Below are positions 37,158 to 45,885 of a stretch of DNA of 64,000 nucleotides, in pieces (the stretch's first letter is position 1; the number at the start of each line of letters is the position of its first letter). The stretch lies in assembly GCA_030620095.1 (NCBI GenBank), contig JAUTXW010000203.1, positions 542,501 to 606,500 on the forward strand. The letters run 5' to 3'. The notes under the pieces were generated by a model. That model was not told where the DNA came from and searched no databases. It saw nothing but the letters and a program-made list of their open reading frames with translations. Both the position numbers and the translations under genes were made by a program. The stretch is from Kuschelorhynchus macadamiae. Lineage: Eukaryota > Arthropoda > Insecta > Coleoptera > Curculionidae.

Positions 37158-38385
37158 ACAGTGTTAAAATTTATGTTAGCTACAAGTTGTTCTATTTTCC
37201 TTTTATAGGCTATGCATTTGTTGTCTCTGGGCTTATGTTTTATATCTTCTAATTTGGATTGTATGCAAAGGATACACTTATGCGTTTCTGGTTTTTCCTT
37301 ATTTGGGCAATTTCTTGTATCGTGTTTTTCTGCACAATTACCAGATGCTATTGGGCTATTGCATTTTGTAGCTGTGTGTCCATATCCTTGACAGTTATAG
37401 CACTTAGTTATGTATATCTTTTCTTCTACCCTGCATGAGTGCCAGTCTAAATAAATTGAATTTGTACGTAGTGTTTTTCCCTTGGACCAAATTTATATAT
37501 TGGAATTATAAGTGAGTCCTTGTGAAAATTGTTTTGCCTTATTATTTCTTTAATGAGAGTTTCTTTGTTAATATTACTTGGTATATTATATATTGTTATT
37601 CTTGGGTTTAGCTTGTTTAGAGATTTAACTTCTAATTTCATATCTTTAATTTGTTTTAGGCCTTTTAGTTTGTCGTGACATTCCTCCTTAGATTCTATTA
37701 CTATGTTATTTTTCTTGTTTATATATATTTTCGTGGGTCTAAAGCCAACTTCTGTGGGTCTAATTTGAGTAGTTAGTTTATTCTTGATGTCATTTACATT
37801 TTCATTAGTGGTAAGTGATATTTCGGTTTTGAATGTCTTACTTGTATTTACGGGTTTCCTAATTCCTGCGACCTTAACCATAGGCTCTGCAGAAGATGTG
37901 GAAGGAGCAGATTCAACCACTTTTGCATATGTGCTTTTCTCTTGTTTATAAATTACTTCTTGGTTTTTTTGTAGGGTTTCTAATTTTTGGGCTTGTACAG
38001 CTATTGTTTCTTTAATTTCTTTTATGTAGGTTTCCAGTTTTATTTTTCCTTTTAAAATCTCAATATTTTTATTTATGTTACTTTGAATATCTTTTAGGTT
38101 ATTTATTTCTTTTGCAAATATTTTTCTTGAATCTTTGTCAATTTTGATGCTAGTTGCTAAGGTTTTTATTGTGCTATTTAAAAGTTCCAGACTGCCTTCT
38201 ATTTCCGTAAAATTGCTCAAAGAGATTTGGCCCCTTTCGGAGCCAGTTGTATTATACTCTATTCTCTTCCTTTTTTTCTTTAAAGTTTGAGAGCTTGTGC
38301 TATCATCTTTTCCTTTTGGATGTTCTTCTTCTTCTTCCTCAGTTTCCATTTCTATTACGCTGTTATCTTCGCTATCTGACTCCAT
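37158..38385 (-). pseudogene. R1-clade LINE ORF1 (Gag-like), one frameshift
   Basis: The protein starts MESDSEDNSVIEMETEEEEE, with an acidic N-terminus, a Lys/Arg stretch, a long helical region (about residues 60-150) probably coiled-coil, and an RRM-like or esterase-like middle (ITIYNIPSNINKETLIKEII). The open frame stops at 37447. The frame one base over continues without a stop to 37158 as LDWHSCRVEEKIYITKCYNC, QGYGHTATKCNSP and further Cys/His clusters, i.e. CCHC zinc knuckles that bind element RNA. A one-base loss in the T5 run at 37474-37478 explains the shift. It could be a real lesion or a homopolymer sequencing error. Confidence 0.85.
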
Positions 38386-38620
38386 CGTCTGAAGTTGATC
38401 AGATCCGGCGGAGCTTCGGGCTTCCCTGCCGCCCTACCCAGTTGGGGGGTTACCAATCCCCCAACCTCTTAGCCGTATATACGAGCTTATTGCGTTCCAA
38501 TCTGCTAGACCGTCTTATAGCGTATAAGTCGTTGCCCACCAGAAGCCCACGTGGAGGGGGGTGCACGCCTTAACCAATAAATGTATCTTAAATACTTTTA
38601 ACAAAATTACGCCTTCCGGT
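38386..38620 (-). promoter_or_regulatory. 5' UTR of the R1-clade LINE
   Basis: 235 bp between the U4-derived end and the ORF1 start. It is GC-richer than its surroundings, with CCAGTTGGGGGGTTACC near 38438-38454 and GTGGAGGGGGGTGCACGCC near 38552-38570 (plus strand). LINEs of this type usually carry an internal promoter here, but no core element can be assigned from the sequence. Confidence 0.6.
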
Positions 38621-38676
38621 AATAATCGCACCTCGGATAAACCTCATTGGTTACGATAATGCCACTGCACAAAGCT
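38621..38676 (-). ncRNA. U4 snRNA 5' fragment (nt 1-56) fused to the LINE
   Basis: On the minus strand: AGCTTTGTGCAGTGGCATTA, then TCGTAACCAATGAGGTTTAT and CCGAGGTGCGATTATT. This is the 5' part of U4 spliceosomal RNA: U4/U6 stem II strand, then the 5' stem-loop with the AATGA...CCGAGG k-turn that binds the 15.5K protein. Identity ends after GCGATTATT, where U4 would enter stem I; LINE 5' UTR sequence follows (ACCGGAAGGCG). U4 nucleotide 1 abuts the target duplication. There is no room for a U4 promoter or the rest of the gene, so it is not a functional snRNA gene. Confidence 0.92.
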
Positions 38677-38689
38677 TAAACTATGATAA
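38677..38689 (+). repeat. Target site duplication of the R1-clade LINE, right
   Basis: TAAACTATGATAA, identical to 33360-33372. Confidence 0.95.
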
Positions 38690-39685
38690 GACCAATTTTA
38701 TAGTCTTCAAAAACAGAAACCTAACTTTTGACCATGATATTCTGATTGAAAATACTAAAATTAATTGTGTATCGGAAACTAAAATTGTGGGCCTAATGAT
38801 TGTTCATCAACTTAAATATGAATCTCACCTACCTAGTTTAAAGTTGAGGCAGAATTCTATATGTTATTCACTCCGTTTTCTTAGGGATGTAGTTTCATCA
38901 GGTTAGGGATACTTTCGTTCAAGAATGTGGTACCTGTGCAGTGCTGGGGAGGTGAGGAAGACAGCTTGTCGATTTTTAAGGCACAAAAAAGATGTTTCAG
39001 AATCATGAATAACCTCGATCCAAGAATGTAAAGAATATTATAAAAACAATAAAATCATGACCCTTCGGTCTTGTTATATCTACTGTATTCTGCTTACAAT
39101 ACATACAAATAAAAAAAATAGCAATAATGAAAATCTGCCGTATACTTTCCCTAAGGATCAAATTCGACCTATACTTTCTAGAACCACAAAAATTTTTGAA
39201 TAGTCCCTTTTATCGGCATATCTTTATACAATCTGCTGCCGAAAACAATAATATCTCTCAGCAACAATAAATTCGAAAAAAAGCTAAAGGCCATTTTGAT
39301 TCGAGGTGCCTTTTATGATCTACTTAGAGACTATTGACATCTCTACATCGATGTAAAAATGTTTTCTCTTTTTATTGCATAATAGATCAAGCAACACTTT
39401 AAAAGGATTGTTATGCCCATTTATCTATTTTACTTTCTTTGCTTTACCTAGATATATATTTATTCTTTATATTTGCACTTTTCCATTTCAAATTGCTCTA
39501 TATTATTATATGTTTACTAATTTTATATTTGTGATTGTTAGAATATTTTTTTTTATATTTTCTGTTCCTTATAAGTATAATCTTTTGTATTGTTTTGTAA
39601 AGCAATTTACCTATTTTATTTAATTGTCTAATACAGTGTAAATTGTGAAATGGGCAATAAACGTATTTGATTTGATTGATTGATA
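38677..39685 (+). pseudogene. LINE remnant, 3' piece of the interrupted element
   Basis: Continues the 33180-33372 RT: TNFIVFKNRNLTFDHDILIE, then KINCVSETKIVGLMIVHQLK and LRQNSICYSLRFLRDVVSS (thumb region), followed by frame-shifted C-terminal text to about 39340. The 3' UTR ends with AATAAA (39656-39661) and a short tail of TTGAT-type repeats (to 39685), as in CR1-like LINEs that end in microsatellites. Strongly decayed, so much older than the insertion inside it. Confidence 0.8.
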
Positions 39686-39689
39686 TATT

Positions 39690-42449
39690 ATTGTCCTTAG
39701 AAAATTCAAATATATCTCCAAAGAATATTTTGGGAAATTTGGGGAATGTTTGTGATATTATACAGAAAACTGCAGACTAGTGTAAGCATTTTGATATTAG
39801 ACATATCTAAAAATTGACCTAATGCAGAGAGAATATAAAGCAGAATTTTTCAGGCTTATGCTAAAATGAATTGACGTGAAAAAATCACTCTCCGAGATTT
39901 TTACAGATCTTTACGTTTTAGGGTCCCTAGATCCCGAAAAAACATGTTCTCCCTTTTCCGTCAGCCTATCGGTCTGTCTGCAACATAGCTCAAAAACTAC
40001 TCATTCGATTGACTCCAAATGTTGATTAAAATTTAAGGGTTATATAGGAAGGGACTGGTTACATTTTGGTAAAAATCCAATATTATGGAACAAAATGAGG
40101 ACCACACAAAATGTTACAGAAAAATATTAATAAACTTCTTATCAAATGGACCTCCAATTTTGCATGAAAAACAAGTACAAAACAGGGATATACTGGTAAA
40201 AATTTAGTGCGATTCCTACATGGCAAAACAAAATGGCGGTCTAATAAATTATTTCAATATTCGCTAAAATTCCATTTTCTGGAATAAAACCTACTTTCCA
40301 TGGAAGATAAAAATAAAAAGCATAGTTTTTATTTTATAGACTATATAAATGAAATTATGAAAAACAAATAATAATAGCAATAATAATAATAGTAATAATA
40401 ATAATAATAATGATAGAAATAATAATACAAAAATTACAGTTTCTTAAGATTTCTTTAAAGTATATTGCCAAGTTTGTTAAAAGCCAATAGCCAAACAAAG
40501 TTTCCATTTCTATCAAAATTTAAGGAGATCGTCATATTGCAGTGTTCGACCAAATTTAAATTCAAGTCGAATAGATTCATCCACACAAATGGTTATAAAA
40601 AATGATGTATTTTATTTTTGAATCATACAGAGATAGAAATTAAAAATGACGATCTTTTTTAAAAATGAAATATGGCCTAATATGGTGGTCGTATGTTCAG
40701 TCACTTTGGTTGTGAATCAAATATAAAAATATTTGAAAAAAATTCATTTTTATTGAAAATTTTCATATCTTAAACAAATATAATTTACATAACATAACCG
40801 CATATCAATTGATCTAGTGGTTTCTAAATTTGCTTGCTGAAATTATGTGCCGTGATTTAACGACAGAACAGATATTTATAGTTGTGTTTAATTAAAGTTC
40901 CTCGTATTTTATATATAATAAGAAATCATTCAGATCATTTATTTTGATCACAATAATTGGAAGCTATTCCTCCAATTCTGGAACGAAATGTACAGCCGAT
41001 TTAAATTTACAGAGGAGGATCGTTACCGGTCCGGGTTTGACGAAAATAATCCTGCTGTCCAGTTGTCCAGACCAAAAAATTATTTACCTGGGATACGGGA
41101 TTATCCCGGAATCGCAGGTTATACCGAAAAAACATTGCTATAATAAAAAAGGCATGCAGTGCTTTTATATCATTCTCTTCTTTCTCCATACTCTAGAGTC
41201 GTCGGGGAGGAGTTTTTTTCTTTTGTGATTATCAGTTGATAGTTGTCGTCCTTTCTTAGGTGATCCGAATTGGAATGTTTAAAGGTGGCAAGCAAACCTA
41301 TTACAGAAACATGTATTTTGTACCAAAATCCGAGCATTAATTAATTATTCATAACAATTATGAAAAAGCTTAATACTTAACACAAAATATGCGAGGCATA
41401 CCCAAATAAAAACAGCGAAAAACATAATTCCTTTAAACAAATTACTTAGAAATAGTTTATAGGATCTACGCAAATATAAAAATTAAAACAAAATGACCTG
41501 TGACGAAATGACCATTATGACCCCCAGGTTTTTTGGTCGTATGTCCAACTCACATCTCCATACACCGATATTATAATGTCAGGTTTAAAATAACATGACA
41601 ATTAATACTTTAGATAATAGTCCTTTGACGGTAAGATAACAATATAAAACATAAACTGGTACTAAAGATAATACAATCGCGTGCATACACACCTAATATT
41701 TGCTAGGAAATTTCATCCGCGTGTGCGATATGATATCTTTATGTTTCCGTGTGGCTACCGTATCAAATTGTTGGCATTTTTGCAGTTACAATAAATAAGT
41801 ACTATACATAAAAAAATAATTGCTGCTTAATGCCGTATGTGGGAACAGTTTCTTCTTTCTTTCTCATGATAGCCAGATTACTCTTAGATTGATCTGGGTC
41901 AGTATTAGCAAATATTAAGAATGAGTAATATTTGCACGAATAGAGATTGCACAATATAAGAACGTGTACAGGAAACGCGAATTTGTTGTAATGTGATATA
42001 CTGACACTGATTAAAATGCTATTAAATTGTGGAATAAGATTTTCGTAATTTTAATTAAGTTAAATTCTAAAAATCCAGAAGGAAACACTAATTCGAGTGG
42101 CCCTTACCTGTTTGATCTTTCGCACCACATCCTTCTCTTTTTTTTGATAACGTATTTTATGGAAAGTTATGGGAAATAGTTTAACCTTTAATTTTGTTAG
42201 GCGTTTAAGCAATAAGTTATTATATTCTATATGTTCGTACAAGTCGTTTTCATATTGACAAACGTAATACATTCATGTATGAGTAAAACAATACGTTATA
42301 ATAAAATGAGCGTCCAAATGTATTACCCCTAATTTCTTAATTTGAATAATTTGACAGCTTTTTACCATATCCTCGTGGTAGTTACTGAAATAACCAAAGA
42401 CCTATTCTCTTATTAGATCCGTGGAAATTAATTATTAAAAATTGGTATG
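39690..42449. other. No gene; modular repeat copy at 39915-40270
   Basis: 39915-40270 holds one degenerate copy of the CCCTAGAT/GTCTGTC repeat with two AACAAAATG modules (40087, 40224). An AAT-rich microsatellite lies at 40370-40425. The 94-codon frame at 40944-41228 has no motif. The remainder is AT-rich without recognisable features. Confidence 0.45.
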
Positions 42450-43750
42450 TGATATCTTTCTGTCTGTCGGTGTGTCTTTTCGCGGCATAGCTAAAAAACT
42501 ATTTACCCGATTGATTTTAAATTTTAGTCAAAAATTAAGGATTATATGGGTATGACTTTGTAATATTTTGGTCAAAATCCAATGTCGCAAAACAAAATGG
42601 CGGCCTAGTGAAATTTTAAAAAAACTATTACTACAAAACTTCTTATCCAATGTATCTCAAATTTTGCACAAAAATCAAGTGCTATGTAGGAATCAACTGA
42701 TAAATTTTGGTACCAATCCAAGATGGTGGAACAAAATGGCGGCTTAGTAAAATATTTAAAAATTCAGCCTGAAAAATTATTTAAGGGCCTGATTTCAAAT
42801 TGTGTACCAAAAATAATTGTGGTATACAGATAAACTAGTAAAAACTGAAGTACTATTTCAATATGGCGAAACAAAATGGGGTCTAAATAAAATATTTGTA
42901 ATCGTGAAAAAAACACCCTCCCAGGTTGTAGATATCTTCACGTTTTAGCGTCCCTAGATGCCAAAAAGCCTGAAAAACCACTTAATGGACTGACTTCAAA
43001 TTGTGTGCCATAAATGATTGTGGTATACCCATGAACTAGTAAAACTGTAGTACTAATTCAAGATGGCGAAACAAAATGGTGGCTAAATAAAATATTTGTA
43101 ATTGTGAAAAAATCACCCTCTTAGGTTTTACATATCTTCATGTTTTGGCGTCTCTAGATGCCAAAAAATATGTTTTATACATTCCGTCTGTCGGTTTGTC
43201 TGTCTGTTTGTCAGTTCACGGCATAGCTTAAAAACTACCTATCAGAGTGACCTCAAATTTTGGTAAAAAATTAAGGGTCATATGGGGATGACCTGGTAAT
43301 ATTTTGATAAAGATCCAATAGGCCGGAATAAGATGGCGGCTTAGTGACACGTTAAAAAAAATATTACTGAAAAAACTTATTATCCAATTTACCTCAAATT
43401 ATGCGCAAAAAAGTGTTATATAGGAATGAACTGGTAACATTTTGGTATGAATATAAGGTACCAAAACAAAATTGCGGCCTTTTAGAATATTTAAAAGAGT
43501 AAAAAAGAAAACACTACTTATTAGATTAATTTCAAATTTTGTGCAAGCATTAAGTGTGATATTGTGATAAACTGGTAAAGTTGTGGTACGAATTCAAGAT
43601 AGCGGATCAAAATCAACGTAAAAAAAATTGTATTCAATTAACTTTCAATTTTGCAGAAATAAAATGTGATATAGGCATAAACTGGTACGAATTCAATATG
43701 ACGTAACAAAATGGCGGTGTGTGTCAATATAAAAACTATTTATTGAATTT
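42450..43750. repeat. Degenerate modular repeat, units of about 130-200 bp
   Basis: Variants of AAGATGGCGRAACAAAATGG recur at about 42583, 42721, 42860, 43063, 43320, 43457, 43590 and 43697. Each is preceded by text such as CTTATCCAATTTACCTCAAA and GGTAATATTTTGGT. Two longer units begin CGTTTTAGCGTCCCTAGATG (42944, 43141 variant), the latter followed by GTCTGTCGGTTTGTCTGTCT. No coding frame. A dispersed family with copies at 31490 and 39915. Confidence 0.7.
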
Positions 43751-43864
43751 ATTTTAAGTTATGGCCATGTACTGAATTAAATTGGGTCGCACTTCCCTAT
43801 TCCTAATAAAAGGAAAGATTCATATGAAGGGAAGTTCGGGGTAAAGGAAATTTACCGATTTTTT

Positions 43865-44015
43865 TTAATTCGGTACGTCTTTAAAGCACACTTGGGGTTC
43901 TCGAAAATGATACAAACAGGTGTTTATATCATTTTCGGTTTTTCGTCTATTATTAAAAAAAATCGGATTTTTCAGTGCGTCGTCGATACACGATAACTGT
44001 CGAAAAAATTGAAAT
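43865..44015 (-). repeat. Inverted repeat partner of 46735-46830
   Basis: TACGTCTTTAAAGCACACTT (43873) and AAAAAAAATCGGATTTTTCA (43955) reappear inverted as GTGTGCTCTAAAGACGTA (46816) and TGAAAAATCCGATTTTTTTT (46762). The arms are 2.8 kb apart and may bound a large decayed element. Confidence 0.65.
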
Positions 44016-44726
44016 ACAAATTTGAAATTCTCAGAAAACGTTCCGAACACTGTATAAAATGAGTGAATCAAAGTGGGTAGTATTTTTTTTAATTTTTGAA
44101 ACTGTTTTAAGTCAAAAGCAAGGGTTATTGGACGCCTTCTGGTAACTACACGGTTTAAGTTTCCGACAAAATCAAAAGCTGAAAGGTCATAAATACAAGA
44201 AAAAAATCTTTTAGGGTTTTGTCTTTAAACAGTTAAGCAAATTACGATTATCTCAGTGTGTTAAAAAAAATCAATTTTTTTAATTTTGTTTTATGATTTT
44301 TCTGCTGTTTTATTGAAAAATATCATAAGACAAAAATAATGAGGAAGCAAAAAGTTCAAAGCGTTTAAAGCTAAATGTTTAATGGAAAAAAAAATATTTA
44401 CTTGCATAAAATTTAATTTTTTCCCGTTTGAAGATTTTGCTCGCCACTGACCAACATTAAAATTTATTATAATTTAGCCGTAACTTTTGAACTCCTGGGG
44501 TATAGTTCTCCGAAAAATACATCGATGCCTCCAGGTTATAACAAAAATAGGGTCAGAGTATTGGATAAAAACGATTTTTTTGAAAACTGAATTAAAAACC
44601 GAATATAGTTATTTACTCCTGTCACACAAAAGTAAAGCAGATTCAAAAACTTCAACGTATTTTTTAGAACCTTTATTGTTTGCTTATATTATTATTTGAC
44701 TTTAGAGAAAAAAATAAACTAGGCTT
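44016..44726. other. No recognisable gene
   Basis: AT-rich DNA between the left inverted repeat and the hammerhead-bearing element. The 70-codon frame at 44487-44699 lacks motifs. Confidence 0.4.
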
Positions 44727-44767
44727 GATCTCAGTCAGATATATAATATTTTTTACTTTAAAATTTA

Positions 44768-44811
44768 CTCCGTGACACGTGTTTCGACGTTACGGTCATC
44801 ATCAGACCTGA
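44768..44811 (-). ncRNA. Hammerhead ribozyme motif (type I-like)
   Basis: Minus strand: CTGATGA (44805-44799), a stem II of GAC/GTC around CGTAAC, then GAAACACGTGTC with the very short ACAC/GTGT stem III and a GTC cleavage triplet. Stem I is weak here (only GT/AC next to the core). Core bases are all conserved. Confidence 0.65.
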
Positions 44812-44952
44812 AATATATCCAAAAAACCTTATATATTTACAAAAAGAACGAAAATATTAATATCACCTTATAACTATGGCCACTAATGGCCAAAGTAATA
44901 TTAACATTTTTGTTTTTTTTTTTGTAAATATATAAGGTTTTTCGGGTATATT

Positions 44953-44996
44953 TTAGGTCTGATGATGACCGTAACGTCGAAACACGTGTCACGGAG
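44953..44996 (+). ncRNA. Hammerhead ribozyme motif (type I-like), inverted twin
   Basis: CTGATGA at 44959-44965, GAAAC at 44979-44983, GTC at 44988-44990. Same core as the copy at 44768-44811, in the opposite orientation. Short stems II and III, weak stem I. Confidence 0.65.
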
Positions 44997-45436
44997 TTAA
45001 TTTTAAAGTAAAAAATATTATATATCCCCGACTAAGACCGAGACTAGTTTATTCTTTTCTTTAAATTCTTATAATCCGTTAGAGAAATATGGACGATTTC
45101 TTTGAATTATATTATTTCATTATTATGTATTATTATAATTTGAAAAAAAATGTGCATTAAGCTGTAATTTTTCGCAAAAAATCAAAATTCTCAAAAGTAT
45201 CCAGTTTTCTAGATAAAACGTAGCTATTGCCGTTGCCAGAGATAAATGATTATATAGATATTTAAATAAATTTGATTTAATTTTAGGGCCTTAAAAACGA
45301 TTCCTGGTGTATTGAGATTGGCAGGATAAAATACGGATATTTTTAGCGCGATAGCCACAATTTGGGAGGCAATACGTTCAGCAATTTAGTATGCCTTCCT
45401 TAGTACTACACCCATCTGATTAGTTCACCCATCATC

Positions 45437-45885
45437 AACTTAATTTTTTTTAAAAACGGACCTGGATTTTTATATTCATTTTAGAACAATTTTTATCATC
45501 TTTCTAATGATGTACTACACAAGTACCTTTAGTGACGTTTCGTCCCTGTAAAATATCTTCATCGGAAATTTTTACAAATGGTTTCATAATTTAAAACTCT
45601 TAGAAAAGCTTTATTTCATTTTATGCAAATTCTTATATGGAAATTGTGTTAAAACGTTGTTTGTTCCCATATTAATATTTAATTGTAAATTCATTAATTT
45701 CCAATTGTATTTTAAGTACTAAATAAAATGCAATAAAACGTATCTAAGGACTTTAAGTTTTGAAACCAGGACTGTACTTGTAAAAATCCCTGATGATGGC
45801 ATTTTATAGGCTCGAAAGGTCGTCGAAAGTATTTATGCAGAATAAAAAATCCAGGTCCGTATTTAAAAAAAAATGTTTATGATGG
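45437..45885. repeat. Inverted pair of decayed PLE ends
   Basis: AAAAACGGACCTGGATTTTT (45447) is inverted at 45848-45867 (AAATCCAGGTCCGTATTT). Next to the left arm, on the minus strand, lies CCGATGAAGATATTTTACAG then GGGACGAAACGTCAC (45565-45532). Next to the right arm, on the plus strand, lies CTGATGATGGCATTTTATAG then GCTCGAAAGGTCGTC (45790-45825). Both resemble eroded hammerheads. The same AAATCCAGGTCCG block flanks the pair inside element C. Confidence 0.6.

Larger units (their letters stand above)
33373..38676 (-). mobile_element. Nearly intact R1-clade non-LTR retrotransposon
   Basis: A 5.3-kb insertion with a 13-bp target duplication. Sense order on the minus strand: 56 nt of U4 snRNA (38676-38621), GC-richer 5' UTR (38620-38386), ORF1 (38385-37158, one frameshift), ORF2 (37155-33967, open over 1062 codons), 3' UTR (33966-33403) and a terminal homopolymer. 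R1-clade placement rests on the endonuclease, the RT, the Cys-rich C-terminus and the CCHC-bearing ORF1. The intact ORF2 and identical target duplications point to a recent insertion. It landed in a dead CR1/Jockey-type LINE. Confidence 0.92.
44727..45055. mobile_element. Short inverted PLE-terminus pair with two hammerhead folds
   Basis: The left arm (44727-44855) and right arm (44910-45055) are inverted copies around a 55-bp spacer. They share AACCTTATATATTTAC, the hammerhead block and TTTTACTTTAAAATTTACTC. The outer part of each arm (GATCTCAGTCAGATATATAA and its counterpart) is also present at 61400-61425 (GTCTGACTGAGGCCAAGAC). No coding sequence. It looks like two PLE 3' ends joined head to head. 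Confidence 0.7.

Noticed and set aside
38621..38676. Functional U4 snRNA gene
   Set aside because: Only nt 1-56 are present; stem I, the Sm site and the 3' stem-loop are missing, and the flank is a target duplication, not an snRNA promoter.
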